A stretch of DNA of 64,000 nt from an uncultured Cycloclasticus sp. (GCA_913057515.1 CAJXOJ010000005.1:1-64000), one strand, 5' to 3'. Positions 36,936-48,044 are shown, counted from the stretch's first letter. The notes: generated by a model not told the origin, from the sequence alone. Translations and numbers: made by a program.

Positions 36936-37945
36936 TGTTTCAGCGCCTCACCGAGCAAACTAGCCACTTCTTCACGCTCCATTTTATCTTCTAGCTGTAT
37001 GGCAAAATGACCATTACTCTCGCCAAGCTTCCCTTTAAATAGAGGCATTTCTCCAGACTCAATAATGACTTGCTCAGGTAAGGTAATCGGTAAGACATCT
37101 CCTTCTTTAAAACCCAGCACGTCCTTCAGCGAGGTCTCTTGCTTTAACAAAACACAGTTAACATCAACGTCTGCTGTTTTAATGTCTCCCCTTAAGGTAG
37201 ATTTCCAACGTGTATCGGTATCGCCTCTATCACTTTGAATACCAGCGTCTAATAATTCACGAATAGGCTCTAGCATGCTATATGGCAAACTGAATTGAAT
37301 ATCACCACCACCACTTTCTAATTCTAAGTGAATAGTTGAAACCACCATCACTTCTGTCGGGCTAACGATATTTGCAAATTGTGGGTTAACTTCAGAATTC
37401 ACATATTCAAAATCCAGCTTCAAGACAGGCTCCCACGCCTTCGCTAAGTCTTTAAAAATAATATCTAGCACAATACGCACAACACGCATTTCTGTCGCTG
37501 TAAACTCGCGCCCTTCCACTTTGCTATGAAACTGACCGCTGCCACCAAAGTAGCTATCAACAATCATAAAAACCAAGGTAGGGTCCAAGATAAAAAGCGC
37601 AGATCCTCTTAATGATTTTATTTTTATAATATTTAAATTAGTTGGAACAAACAAAGTATGCACATACTCAGAGAATTTCAACATTTGAATACCTGACACC
37701 GAAACATCCGTTGAGCGTCTTAAAAAGTTAAAAATACTGATTCGGAAATATCGCGCAAAGCGCTCATTAACCATCTCGAGAGTCGGCATCCGACCACGAA
37801 TAATTCTATCTTGGCTATTGAAATCATAACCAGCCGGCTCACCATCGGGCGTATCAACACCTGTTTCCGTTTCTACCTCACCTTCATCGACCCCATGCAA
37901 CAAGGCATTTATTTCATCCTGCGTCAATAAATCTGAATCAGACAT
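36932..37945 (-). CDS. fliM: flagellar motor switch protein FliM
   Basis: A 337-aa C-ring protein with the N-terminal CheY-P-binding peptide LLTQDEINALLHGV, a central CheC-like domain (about 50-235) and a C-terminal SpoA domain. The intact CheY-binding motif implies that a CheY exists somewhere in the genome even though no che gene is present here. It adjoins fliL directly. Confidence 0.97.
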   Translation of the reverse strand: MSDSDLLTQDEINALLHGVDEGEVETETGVDTPDGEPAGYDFNSQDRIIRGRMPTLEMVNERFARYFRISIFNFLRRSTDVSVSGIQMLKFSEYVHTLFVPTNLNIIKIKSLRGSALFILDPTLVFMIVDSYFGGSGQFHSKVEGREFTATEMRVVRIVLDIIFKDLAKAWEPVLKLDFEYVNSEVNPQFANIVSPTEVMVVSTIHLELESGGGDIQFSLPYSMLEPIRELLDAGIQSDRGDTDTRWKSTLRGDIKTADVDVNCVLLKQETSLKDVLGFKEGDVLPITLPEQVIIESGEMPLFKGKLGESNGHFAIQLEDKMEREEVASLLGEALKQ

Positions 37946-38488
37946 TTACTGCATCACCAAGTCTGTGAAAAAAATCTCCTTCACTTTAGGCGACACTTTT
38001 CGCTCTGTTAATACCTTATTAACGGCCTCTTTTATCTCCGCTTGTAGTTGATTTTTTCCCTCTGTTGTTTTGAGCGATTCGGGGTCTTGAGCAGATAGCA
38101 ACATCAGAATATTATTTCGAATAACAGGGTTATGTTTTTTCACCGCATCAATGGCCTGCTCATCCTCCGCCATTAAGCTGATGGCTAATTTCATTACCTT
38201 AATATCACCATTAGAAAAATTCACCATAAAAGGTGGCGTTAACGCTTCGTAAATATTTACTTTTGCTTCTCCAGCATCGTCATCAGCGCTCGCTTCTGCT
38301 GAATCATCACTAGCGGAGCTCTGTGACTCAACGTCCACTGTTTTTTTATCGTCTTCAAAAAAACCAGAGAAATACAAACCTGCACCTGCAATAATTGCCA
38401 ATAGCACAACACCGCCAGCAATCATTACTAATTTTTTTTTAGACTTCCCTGTTTCTTCAACCGGTGCGTCTTGTTCTTCTTCTGCCAT
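37946..38488 (-). CDS. fliL: flagellar basal-body associated protein FliL
   Basis: A 180-aa protein with one membrane helix (LVMIAGGVVLLAIIAGAGLYFSG, about 20-42), an acidic linker, and a periplasmic domain (about 85-180) with YEALTPPFMVNFSNGDIKVMKLAISLM and KVKEIFFTDLVMQ, typical of FliL. It interacts with the stators. AAGGAG precedes the start, and a sigma-54 promoter lies 35-50 nt upstream, making it the first gene of the fliL-flhB-flhA operon. Confidence 0.95.
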   Translation of the reverse strand: MAEEEQDAPVEETGKSKKKLVMIAGGVVLLAIIAGAGLYFSGFFEDDKKTVDVESQSSASDDSAEASADDDAGEAKVNIYEALTPPFMVNFSNGDIKVMKLAISLMAEDEQAIDAVKKHNPVIRNNILMLLSAQDPESLKTTEGKNQLQAEIKEAVNKVLTERKVSPKVKEIFFTDLVMQ

Positions 38489-38522
38489 AATAATCTCCTT
38501 AAACGTTTATTAAACTTGTGAA

Positions 38523-38538
38523 AGCAATTGCTGTGCCA
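38523..38538 (-). promoter_or_regulatory. sigma-54 promoter of the fliLMNOPQR operon
   Basis: On the minus strand: TGGCAC-AGCAA-TTGCT, with GG and GC spaced exactly 12 bp as in the -24/-12 consensus (TGGCAC-N5-TTGC). The predicted start lies near 38511, about 25 nt before the fliL ATG. RpoN plus a FleQ/FlrC-type activator would be needed; neither gene is in the window. Confidence 0.85.
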
Positions 38539-38655
38539 TTAAATAAAACCAAATATTACAATTACTTAGAGTTAAATTCTAATAAAATGTCAAACTCCAG
38601 TCATTAACCTAGGGCATTAATAATGGTGTTCGTCAACATTATGACATCTCTAAAC

Positions 38656-38692
38656 GCAAAAATGCCCAGAGTGCTTTAAGCACTCTGGGCAT
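38656..38692 (-). terminator. intrinsic terminator of fliK
   Basis: A perfect inverted repeat ATGCCCAGAGTGCT / AGCACTCTGGGCAT (14-bp stem, 3-nt loop) is followed on the minus strand by ATTTTTGCG. It lies 30 nt downstream of the fliK stop and upstream of the fliL promoter, so fliK forms its own transcription unit. Confidence 0.88.
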
Positions 38693-38721
38693 AGAATTGT
38701 CGCTCAATATTTATTTAATCG

Positions 38722-39960
38722 TCAGGCAAACTCACTAAACAAACCATTATATTCTCTTACTGGCTGATCAGACATAAGCCCGTCCTCTTCACCAACAAGC
38801 TCAGCAAAGTGCTCCTGCTCGCCATCTTGATGCTTTGAAGCCTGCTCACGTTGTTCTGCAAACGAACGCTCAGAAACATCAATATTCCCCAGATTCACAT
38901 TTTGCTCACTGAACATGTCACGTAAACGAGGCAGCGCCGCATCGATCGCTTCTCGCGTCGCACCGTGTTGCGCTGTAAACGAAACTGTCGCCTGCTCATT
39001 TTGCATTTGAATTCTTACTTCAATCGGTCCCATATTCTGCGGGTTTAATCGGATCTGAGCACCATTCATTGATTGGTTCACCATCCACTGGACTCGCTGG
39101 CTAAAACCCTCACTCCATTTTGGGTGACCCATTGGTGTATCCAACTGAATAGAGGTTTTTTCTGTTAACGGTTGTGATACTGCTCCCTGCGTAAGAGCTC
39201 CAATATTGACAGGAGCTGCCTCTTGAGCTGCTGCAGCCTTGCTAGAAGGTACTTTTTTAGCCATCTCCATAACGGTATTAATATTCTCTACGGGAATATT
39301 CCCGCGCTCTAGAAAAAACGTCGGCACCCCAACTGGGCGGCTACTATCACCTAACGGAGCTATCGCATTACTTTTTCCACCAGCTCTAACTTTATCGCTA
39401 GGCAGCTGTCCTGTTGCCAACGCCACAACCTGAGCTGATGATTCATTAGCCTGACTCAATGGATCAAAAATAATGTCTTTTTCAGCCTTTCCTATCGTCC
39501 TAACAAATTCATCATGAACTAAAGTCCCAAGCTCTGCCGCTTGTGGCAATTCATTGCCGCTAGTATTCGTATAGGTAATATCTAATTCAGTTGATAAGCT
39601 AACCGTTTGCTCAAGTAGCTGTGTTCCATCTTTAATATTTTCTAAACCGATGGCTAACTCTTCAGAACTACCATTGTTTTGCTCTAATACCACAGTTTCG
39701 TCTCCGTCTACTTTAAACGATTCTGCTTCTTTTTTAACACCCTTACTCTCATATACATCACTTATAGAATCGGGCTTTTCGAGGTCTTTTTCGACTTGAG
39801 AGGGTGATTCACCACGCTTATTTTTAAGGCTATTGATCTTTTCTTCATAATGCCCCGAAAAACTCGCATCAGCTGATTTACTTGCTTCATCAGCAGTTGC
39901 TCCGTTCCTCAAGCTTACTAAATTGTCTACAGAGCTCTTTAACGTAGCAGATACTTCCAT
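38722..39960 (-). CDS. fliK: flagellar hook-length control protein FliK
   Basis: A 412-aa secreted ruler protein. The N-terminal about 290 residues are polar and low in conservation. The C-terminal domain has WMVNQSMNGAQIRLNPQNMG, GPIEVRIQMQNEQATVSFTA and LPRLRDMFSEQNVNLGNIDV, the FliK Flg_hook signature. The track start at 40038 lies upstream of the predicted transcription start. I choose ATG 39960, preceded by GGAG at the right distance and downstream of a sigma-54 promoter. Confidence 0.93.
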   Translation of the reverse strand: MEVSATLKSSVDNLVSLRNGATADEASKSADASFSGHYEEKINSLKNKRGESPSQVEKDLEKPDSISDVYESKGVKKEAESFKVDGDETVVLEQNNGSSEELAIGLENIKDGTQLLEQTVSLSTELDITYTNTSGNELPQAAELGTLVHDEFVRTIGKAEKDIIFDPLSQANESSAQVVALATGQLPSDKVRAGGKSNAIAPLGDSSRPVGVPTFFLERGNIPVENINTVMEMAKKVPSSKAAAAQEAAPVNIGALTQGAVSQPLTEKTSIQLDTPMGHPKWSEGFSQRVQWMVNQSMNGAQIRLNPQNMGPIEVRIQMQNEQATVSFTAQHGATREAIDAALPRLRDMFSEQNVNLGNIDVSERSFAEQREQASKHQDGEQEHFAELVGEEDGLMSDQPVREYNGLFSEFA

Positions 39961-40000
39961 CGCTATTCTCCATCCATTGTTAAGTCTATCTAAAATATCA

Positions 40001-40017
40001 AAGCAATAGATATGCCA
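40001..40017 (-). promoter_or_regulatory. sigma-54 promoter of fliK
   Basis: On the minus strand: TGGCAT-ATCTA-TTGCTT, with correct 12-bp GG-GC spacing. The predicted start is near 39991, about 30 nt upstream of the fliK ATG chosen here. A hairpin GAAAACC-ATT-GGTTTTTT directly upstream (about 40019-40036) may serve as a weak terminator for icmF transcription. Confidence 0.8.
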
Positions 40018-40036
40018 TAAAAAACCAATGGTTTTC

Positions 40037-40064
40037 AAGTTGATTAACTTAAGTTAATCAACTT
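40037..40064. repeat. 28-bp perfect palindrome upstream of the fliK promoter
   Basis: AAGTTGATTAACTT followed directly by its reverse complement AAGTTAATCAACTT, with no mismatch. It lies 20-47 bp upstream of the -24 element of the fliK promoter and about 160 bp downstream of icmF. It could be an operator for the flagellar activator or part of a terminator; it has no good T-run on either side. Confidence 0.6.
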
Positions 40065-40110
40065 TATTAACTCAACTGTCAATAAGCAATGTAAAAACAC
40101 CCTATAAAGA

Positions 40111-40182
40111 GGGAAATTAAGCTTAGCGTTTAAGCAAGCCTTGGGGTAGGGAGCAAATTAAGCGTAGTACTTAAACAAGTCG
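40111..40182. repeat. pair of imperfect about 30-bp direct repeats downstream of icmF
   Basis: The copies are GGGAAATTAAGCTTAGCG... (40111-40140) and GGGAGCAAATTAAGCGTAG... (about 40149-40182). Both continue as TTAAGCAAGCC / TTAAACAAGTC. Similarity is roughly four in five positions with small gaps. No ORF of note covers them. Confidence 0.5.
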
Positions 40183-40220
40183 TCGAAATCACAAAGCATT
40201 TGCTTTAGCTACTTTTAGCA

Positions 40221-43200
40221 TCACATATTCCGGCGGTACTGCCCGCCAACCTCAAAAAATGCATCAGTGATTTGACCTAACGAACAATAGCGGCCTGCCT
40301 CCATTAATACATCAAAGACATTCTGTTTATTTTGCACCGCTATTTGTAACGCCTTCAACGATTCGACAGCCTTCTCGCCATTTTTTTCATGCACCGCCTT
40401 TAAGCGACTGAGTTGGCTTTGCTTTTCTTCTTCGGTTGAACGTGCCAGCTCAATGCTCGTTTCCACTTCGTCCGCCATTGGGTTTTTAAACGTATTAACT
40501 CCGATAATTGGCAACTCACCGGTGTGTTTTAGCATTTCATAATTCATCGATTCATCCTGAATCTTCCCACGTTGATAGCCGGTTTCCATTGCACCTAACA
40601 CACCACCTCGCTCCGAAATCCGTTCGAACTCACGCAAAACAGCTTCTTCTACTAAGTCGGTTAGTTCATCAACAATAAATGCTCCCTGTAAAGAATTTTC
40701 ATTCTTAGCCAAGCCATATTCCTTGTTAATAATCAGTTGAATCGCCATTGCACGACGCACTGATTCCTCGGTTGGCGTGGTAACTGCCTCATCATACGCG
40801 TTCGTGTGCAGGCTATTACAGTTGTCATTAATCGCAATCAATGCCTGTAAGGTCGTACGAATATCATTAAAGTCCATCTCTTGAGCATGTAATGAGCGCC
40901 CCGATGTTTGAATATGATATTTCAATTTTTGTGAACGATCATTTGCACCGTATTTAAACCGCATGGCTACCGCCCAAATTCTGCGAGCCACACGCCCCAT
41001 CACGGTATACTCAGGATCCATACCATTCGAAAAGAAAAATGATAGATTAGCGGCAAAATCATCAATGTGCATTCCGCGTGATAAATAGCTTTCCACATAG
41101 GTAAAGCCATTAGACAAGGTGAACGCTAATTGAGATATTGGGTTCGCTCCTGCTTCAGCAATATGATAACCAGATATTGATACCGAGTAGAAGTTACGCA
41201 CTTGCTTATCAATAAAGTATTGCTGAATATCACCCATCATTTTCAGACTGAATTCAGTTGAAAAAATACAGGTGTTTTGCCCTTGATCTTCTTTAAGAAT
41301 GTCTGCTTGCACTGTACCCCGCACATTCGCTAAAGCCCAGCCTTTAATTTCTTCACGCTCGGCTTCGTTTGGATAACGCCCTTTTTCTGCTTCAAATTTA
41401 TCGCACTGCTGGTCAATCGCGGTGTTTAAGAAAAATGCTAATAACGTGGGCGCGGGGCCATTAATGGTCAGCGATACAGAGGTTGTTGGCGCACATAAGT
41501 CAAACCCATCAAACAAGACCTTCATATCATCCAAGGTGGCAATCGACACACCAGAATTACCGACTTTGCCGTAAATATCTGGGCGCACACCCGGGTCATT
41601 ACCATATAGCGTGACCGAATCAAAGGCGGTTGATAGGCGTGTTGCATCTGAACTTTCAGATAGTAGCTTAAAGCGCCGGTTGGTTCTAAACGGATCACCC
41701 TCGCCTGCAAACATACGGGCAGGATCTTCACCTTCTCGTTTAAAACTAAACACACCAGCGGTATAAGGAAAACTACCTGGTACGTTCTCTTTTAGTAAAA
41801 AGCGTAACTGCTCACCATCATCTTCAAATACAGGTGTTGATACTTTTGGAATACGTGTACCTGATAATGAATAGCTTGCGATATTGGTCGTAAAGTCTTT
41901 TCCACGAATCGTATTCACGTAGCGGTCTTGTTTATAAGCTATTTTTAGCTCTTGCCAGACATCAAGTAGTTTTTTACAACGTGGGTCGAGTGCATCTTCT
42001 CGTTTAGCTATTTGCTTACTAAACGCTTCACTAGTGCTCCCAGCATCACCCAACATGCGCTGCGCTTCTTTTAATTGTTGGCGCTCTCGAGCAACCGTTA
42101 CCTGCTCTTTAATTGTTTTATGATAATCGCGGACAGTCTCCGCAATTTCTGCCAAATAGCGCTGGCGCTCAGCGGCGATAATAGCACTACTTGTTGTCGA
42201 ACTTTTTACCTCAACAGGCGCAAAAAAACTGCCATCCCACGTATTAAGGCCCTTACTTTTGAAGGTTCTTAATAAACCTTGATACAACGCCGTAACACCA
42301 TCATCATTAAATTTTGATGCCATGGTTCCGTATATGGGCAACTCTTCGATTGGCGTTGTAAATAACTCGTAATTACGCTGGTATTGTTTTCTAACATCTC
42401 GAAAGGCATCTTCGCTGCCTTTACGGTCAAATTTATTAATTGCCACCAAATCCGCAAAGTCCAACATGTCAATTTTTTCTAACTGACTGGCCGCACCAAA
42501 CTCTGGTGTCATTACGTACATTGAGACATTAACGTATGGCACAATCCCTGCATCACCTTGCCCGATACCAGGTGTTTCCACAATAATTAAATCAAACTGA
42601 GCCACTTTACAGGCATTGATAATATCAGGTAGTGCCTGCGGCACTTCGCCTAGTGTGTCTCGTGTTGCGATAGAGCGAAAATAGATATTAGGGTGATTAA
42701 TGGCGTTCATTCGAATACGATCGCCCAACAATGCACCTCCTGTTTTACGCTTAGTTGGGTCTATTGCAATAATAGCTATTTTTAATTGCTCCAACTCCAA
42801 ACTAAAACGCCGAATTAACTCATCGGTCAATGATGATTTACCTGCGCCACCTGTGCCGGTTATACCTAGAACAGGTGTTTTAGCCCATTTTTTCGCTTCA
42901 GTCGTCAGTGCACCCGTATAGCTTTTCGGGAGTGTATTTTCATCAAGACCAGTAATAAGACGTGATAACTTCATGTACTCATTGCCAGTTAGGTCATCTG
43001 TGTTTTCTGGCAGACCCTCATCTGCTAAGTCATAGTCCGATGTCTCCATCATGTCGTTAATAATGCCTTGCAACTGCATCGACTGACCATCTGCTGGACT
43101 AAAGATATGTGACACGCCATAGGCATGAAGCTCTGCGATTTCTTCTGGCACAATAACGCCACCCCCGCCACCAAAGATTTTAATATGAGAGGCTCCCTTC

Positions 43201-43496
43201 TCCCTCAATAAATCAATCATGTATTTAAAATACTCTACATGGCCGCCCTGATACGAACTAATAGCAATACCATGTGCATCTTCTTGAATAGCCGCAGTCA
43301 CCACTTCGTGAACTGAGCGGTTATGCCCAAGGTGTATAACCTCTGCACCGGTAGACTGAAGAATCCGCCGCATAATGTTAATCGCTGCATCATGCCCGTC
43401 GAACAAGCTCGCCGCGGTCACAAAACGCACATGGTTCTTAGCTTTATATTTAGAAATATTACTGGGGTCTATAGCCGCGTTTTGTTTTGCTGACAT
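40221..43496 (-). CDS. icmF: fused isobutyryl-CoA mutase IcmF
   Basis: A B12-dependent mutase interconverting isobutyryl-CoA and n-butyryl-CoA (some variants also act on isovaleryl- or pivalyl-CoA), fused to its own G-protein chaperone. The 1091-aa order is diagnostic: the B12-binding domain with [11 protein letters not shown] (ligand His35) and [11 protein letters not shown]; the G domain (about 205-430) with Walker [21 protein letters not shown] and NKFD in [11 protein letters not shown]; and the mutase barrel (about 560-1091) with [20 protein letters not shown] and [12 protein letters not shown]. Methylmalonyl-CoA mutase lacks this fusion. It lies 9 nt downstream of an acyl-CoA synthetase, which could supply its substrate. 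Confidence 0.94.
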   Translation of the reverse strand: MSAKQNAAIDPSNISKYKAKNHVRFVTAASLFDGHDAAINIMRRILQSTGAEVIHLGHNRSVHEVVTAAIQEDAHGIAISSYQGGHVEYFKYMIDLLREKGASHIKIFGGGGGVIVPEEIAELHAYGVSHIFSPADGQSMQLQGIINDMMETSDYDLADEGLPENTDDLTGNEYMKLSRLITGLDENTLPKSYTGALTTEAKKWAKTPVLGITGTGGAGKSSLTDELIRRFSLELEQLKIAIIAIDPTKRKTGGALLGDRIRMNAINHPNIYFRSIATRDTLGEVPQALPDIINACKVAQFDLIIVETPGIGQGDAGIVPYVNVSMYVMTPEFGAASQLEKIDMLDFADLVAINKFDRKGSEDAFRDVRKQYQRNYELFTTPIEELPIYGTMASKFNDDGVTALYQGLLRTFKSKGLNTWDGSFFAPVEVKSSTTSSAIIAAERQRYLAEIAETVRDYHKTIKEQVTVARERQQLKEAQRMLGDAGSTSEAFSKQIAKREDALDPRCKKLLDVWQELKIAYKQDRYVNTIRGKDFTTNIASYSLSGTRIPKVSTPVFEDDGEQLRFLLKENVPGSFPYTAGVFSFKREGEDPARMFAGEGDPFRTNRRFKLLSESSDATRLSTAFDSVTLYGNDPGVRPDIYGKVGNSGVSIATLDDMKVLFDGFDLCAPTTSVSLTINGPAPTLLAFFLNTAIDQQCDKFEAEKGRYPNEAEREEIKGWALANVRGTVQADILKEDQGQNTCIFSTEFSLKMMGDIQQYFIDKQVRNFYSVSISGYHIAEAGANPISQLAFTLSNGFTYVESYLSRGMHIDDFAANLSFFFSNGMDPEYTVMGRVARRIWAVAMRFKYGANDRSQKLKYHIQTSGRSLHAQEMDFNDIRTTLQALIAINDNCNSLHTNAYDEAVTTPTEESVRRAMAIQLIINKEYGLAKNENSLQGAFIVDELTDLVEEAVLREFERISERGGVLGAMETGYQRGKIQDESMNYEMLKHTGELPIIGVNTFKNPMADEVETSIELARSTEEEKQSQLSRLKAVHEKNGEKAVESLKALQIAVQNKQNVFDVLMEAGRYCSLGQITDAFFEVGGQYRRNM

Positions 43497-43505
43497 CGTG
43501 AACTC

Positions 43506-45125
43506 CTAATTGTTTTCCCTTAATTCAATACGCCTGATTTTTCCCGAAATTGTTTTCGGTAGTGATTCAACATATTCAATCTCACGTGGGTACTTATATG
43601 GGGCTGTGAGTGTTTTCATAAACGTTTGGATTTCCTTCGTTAACTCATCACTTGGCTGGTACCCTTCCGCTAAGATGATAAAGGCCTTAACAATTTCACC
43701 GCGTGCTTGATCCGGCTTACCAATAGCCGCCGACTCGAGAACCGCTGGGTGCTCTAATAATGCACTTTCAACTTCAAATGGGCTAATCCTGTATCCTGAG
43801 GAGCTAATAATGTCATCTGAACGGCCAACAAACCAATAATAACCATCTTCATCAACTGTGCCATTATCACCGGTATGATACCAACCGTTTTTAAAACATT
43901 TAGCGGTAGCTTGATCATCTTTCCAGTACCCGGCAAACATACCCGGTTGAAGTGGCTCTGTAATTTCAATAGCAATACTGCCCACTATATTAACAGCGCA
44001 AATATCTCCATTTTCATCTACAATTTGCACATTAACACCGGGCACAGGTTTACCCATAGAACCCGGCTTAACTGGCATACATGGGTAATTTGCTACAATA
44101 TTAATCGTTTCTGTTTGACCATAACCATCATAAATATTGCACCCTGTTGCTTTTTTCCATATTTTTATAACCTCTGGGTTTAGTGGCTCTCCGGCTCCTA
44201 GTGCATGGCGCACAGAGCTTAAGTTATAGCTGGATAAATCCATTTGAGCAAACACTCGATAGACCGTTGGTGGCGCACAAAAGGTAGTCACACCTAGTTT
44301 TTCAATCAAGTTAAGGTGTAACTCAGCATCAAACCCTGAGCCATCAAACAACACCATAGCCGAGCCCATTTGCCAAGGTGAAAACAACATCCCCCACGCT
44401 GCTTTAGCCCAACCTGTGTCAGACAGTGTCCAATGAATATCACTTTCTTGTTGGTCCATCCAATATCGGCCCGTAATCGTATGCGCGTAAGCATACCCGT
44501 TATCACGTGGTACCATTTTTGGCATGCCTGTTGTGCCGGATGTAAAATAAATCATCATCAAATCCGAGGCTTTACTTCGTTCTAACTTAGATTTATCTAG
44601 TTTTACACTGAATGTTTTCGTCAAACTTTCAAAGGTGTTCCAACCTTTCGTTTGTTCTCCAATAACAATCAATGTTTTAAGGCTTGGGCAGTTAGCTTTT
44701 ATTTCATCAACTTTACTCGCATTATTTGCTGTCACAATGGCTATGTTCGCTTTTGAGCGGTTAATACGGTATTCGATATCTTTTGATGTTAGCAAGTTAG
44801 TCCCGGGCATGGTCACGACGCCTAATTTACAACACCCCACCATCACCGAGTACCACTCACCAATACGAGGAATCATAACAAAGGCTAGGTCGCCTTTTTT
44901 TACCCCTAAACTGAGTAGGCCATTAGCAAACTGGTTGGAACTATTAGCTAGATCACTAAATTGATAATGCCTTACATTCTCACCACTTTTATCAACTTCG
45001 ATAAATGCAAGCTTGTCGGCTTCTTCAGCTCTTCTATCAATAACATCGAAGCCAAAATTATAATTCTCTGGTATTTCTAATTTGTACGATGATTTAATTT
45101 CATCATATTGAGTCATATTCAGCAC
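43506..45125 (-). CDS. AMP-forming acyl-CoA synthetase, medium/short-chain (ACSM-like)
   Basis: Activates a carboxylic acid to its CoA thioester through an acyl-AMP. Motifs: P-loop YFTSGTTGMPKMVPRDNGYA, GYGQTETINIVANYPCMPVK, YHTGDNGTVDEDGYYWFVGR, and the A10 lysine in LPKTISGKIRRIEL. The ORF track start at 45206 adds 27 residues without homology. I prefer GTG 45125, preceded by AAGGAGG at 5 nt (539 aa); ATG 45116 is possible. The substrate is unknown; medium-chain, branched or butyrate-type acids are suggested by the adjacent icmF. It is probably the first gene of a two-gene operon. Confidence 0.85.
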   Translation of the reverse strand: MLNMTQYDEIKSSYKLEIPENYNFGFDVIDRRAEEADKLAFIEVDKSGENVRHYQFSDLANSSNQFANGLLSLGVKKGDLAFVMIPRIGEWYSVMVGCCKLGVVTMPGTNLLTSKDIEYRINRSKANIAIVTANNASKVDEIKANCPSLKTLIVIGEQTKGWNTFESLTKTFSVKLDKSKLERSKASDLMMIYFTSGTTGMPKMVPRDNGYAYAHTITGRYWMDQQESDIHWTLSDTGWAKAAWGMLFSPWQMGSAMVLFDGSGFDAELHLNLIEKLGVTTFCAPPTVYRVFAQMDLSSYNLSSVRHALGAGEPLNPEVIKIWKKATGCNIYDGYGQTETINIVANYPCMPVKPGSMGKPVPGVNVQIVDENGDICAVNIVGSIAIEITEPLQPGMFAGYWKDDQATAKCFKNGWYHTGDNGTVDEDGYYWFVGRSDDIISSSGYRISPFEVESALLEHPAVLESAAIGKPDQARGEIVKAFIILAEGYQPSDELTKEIQTFMKTLTAPYKYPREIEYVESLPKTISGKIRRIELRENN

Positions 45126-45261
45126 AGCCCCCTCCTTTTTATCTTTATTTTTTAGTCTGATTGCCTGTTTTAGCTTATCATTTTCTAATTGATAGTCAAA
45201 AAACACATTTCAACATTCTCAGCATTATAAATACTCTTTAATCATTCAATGACAAGTATAA

Positions 45262-45297
45262 AAAAAGCCTCCATAAACGAATCTATGGAAGCTTTTT
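45262..45297 (-). terminator. intrinsic terminator of purA
   Basis: The hairpin AAAAAGCcTCCATA / TATGGAaGCTTTTT has a 14-nt arm with one mismatch and an 8-nt loop, with a T run on the minus-strand exit side. It lies 25 nt downstream of the purA stop and separates purA from the acyl-CoA synthetase gene. Confidence 0.82.
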
Positions 45298-45322
45298 ATC
45301 TATCTAGTGAGTCTTTTAAAAA

Positions 45323-46618
<1,296 letters not shown>

Positions 46619-46664
46619 CTATCTCTATTTAATATTTTATGATTTAAAGTTTATAGCCAATCTG

Positions 46665-47840
46665 CTATTCGCTGACTTGCCATTGACCCTGTGCGTTTAT
46701 AAGGGTCAACGTATGCTCGGGTTGTTGCTGATCGCCGGCCAGTTCTTGAACGACAATTTTACCGTTAGCCCTGAGTTTGCGAATAACATCGTGTAAGTCG
46801 GGATCATTAACATCGGGGGCTAATATAACCTCTTCAGTTTGCTCCTCATCCAACGAACTCAGTGCAGATAAAACTTTAACATCAGCACTAAAGCCGGTAG
46901 CCGGCAATGTACTGTCTAATTGCCCTGTTAAGTTGTCATATCTGCCACCACGAGCCACCTCAGATCCAAAGCCAGGCACAAAAGCAGCAAACACAATACC
47001 GGTTTGGTATTGGTAACAACGCAATTCTCCAAGGTCGAAGTATAACGGTAATGCTGGGTATATACTTTGTAATAACTCAGCGACCTGCTGGAGTTCTTCA
47101 ATGGCATTAATAACCTCTGTTCCACCTACTGCTAAACTAGTTTTAGCCTCTTCAAGTACTGATACATCGCCATTCAAGCTCAATAATTGATAAAAGGCAT
47201 GATGCCAAGCAGTATCTAGCTGATAAGTCGTTAACAATTCGTCAAGTTCATCAGCTGCTTTACGTTGTAGCACTTCAAATAAATCCGCTTCTTGCTCAAC
47301 TCCTAGGCCTGCATTTTTTGCGAGGTCTCTAAAAATAGCAACATGCCCCAAGTCCAAATGGACCTCTTGTAGACCTGCTATCGCTAATGTTTCAAGCATT
47401 AAGCGAATAATTTCAACATCACTTTTGATATGCTGACTGCCATACAATTCAACACCAACCTGTATAGGGCTGCGTGATTTTTCAATTTTCGCGCCTCGGG
47501 CCTGCAGCACTGAACCTAAATAACACAGTCTCGTTGGCGATGAATCCGTATGAATATGATGTGAGGCTATACGTGCTACTTGTGGCGTCATATCAGCCCT
47601 AATCCCCAATGCTTTACCACTAATCTGATCGGTTAGATTAAATGTTTGAAGAGCTAATTCACTGCCTGTACCGGTTAGCAAGGTATCTCTAAATTCAACC
47701 ATCGGCGGAATAACATACTGATAGCCCCATGAATGAAACAAATCTAATAATTCACGGCGCATTCTTTCTAAACGCTTGGCATCACTTGGCAGTAAGGCAT
47801 CAATACCTTCTGGCAACATCCAACTATTTTTCTTAACCAT
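46665..47840 (-). CDS. hisZ: ATP phosphoribosyltransferase regulatory subunit HisZ
   Basis: A histidyl-tRNA synthetase paralogue that activates short-form HisG in histidine synthesis. The 391-aa sequence begins WMLPEGIDALLPSDAKRLERMRRELLDLF and has class II motif remnants (RADMTPQVARIASHH, FVPGFGSEVARGGRYDNL). The absence of an anticodon-binding domain and its place between the DUF2065 gene and purA are typical of HisZ. It implies that the genome encodes a short HisG. Confidence 0.94.
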   Translation of the reverse strand: MVKKNSWMLPEGIDALLPSDAKRLERMRRELLDLFHSWGYQYVIPPMVEFRDTLLTGTGSELALQTFNLTDQISGKALGIRADMTPQVARIASHHIHTDSSPTRLCYLGSVLQARGAKIEKSRSPIQVGVELYGSQHIKSDVEIIRLMLETLAIAGLQEVHLDLGHVAIFRDLAKNAGLGVEQEADLFEVLQRKAADELDELLTTYQLDTAWHHAFYQLLSLNGDVSVLEEAKTSLAVGGTEVINAIEELQQVAELLQSIYPALPLYFDLGELRCYQYQTGIVFAAFVPGFGSEVARGGRYDNLTGQLDSTLPATGFSADVKVLSALSSLDEEQTEEVILAPDVNDPDLHDVIRKLRANGKIVVQELAGDQQQPEHTLTLINAQGQWQVSE

Positions 47841-47855
47841 TTATTTGCTTAAACC

Positions 47856-48044
47856 TTAACGCACCAGCGTTAATAATATGACGCCCGCAATCATGCTGAC
47901 GAGCCCTGATAGGCGGATAGCTTTATCATCCATTTCCATTAAGCGTTGGTAGGTTTTACGTAATGAGTTAGGGCTTATAAATGGGATTATCCCTTCTAAC
48001 ACTAGCACCAACGCTATGGCTGCAAAAAGTTCTTCCCATGCCAT
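47856..48044 (-). CDS. DUF2065 small membrane protein (YjeT-like)
   Basis: A 62-aa protein with two hydrophobic segments (LFAAIALVLVLEGIIPFI and LSGLVSMIAGVILLTLV) and the conserved SPNSLRKTYQRLMEMDDKAIR between them. It sits between hflC and hisZ/purA in many gammaproteobacteria. Function unknown. Confidence 0.9.
   Translation of the reverse strand: MAWEELFAAIALVLVLEGIIPFISPNSLRKTYQRLMEMDDKAIRLSGLVSMIAGVILLTLVR

Noticed and set aside
38722-40038. fliK start at 40038
   Set aside because: It lies upstream of the predicted sigma-54 transcription start; ATG 39960 has a proper ribosome-binding site.
43506-45206. acyl-CoA synthetase start at 45206
   Set aside because: The N-terminal extension has no homology and the strong AAGGAGG lies just before GTG 45125.
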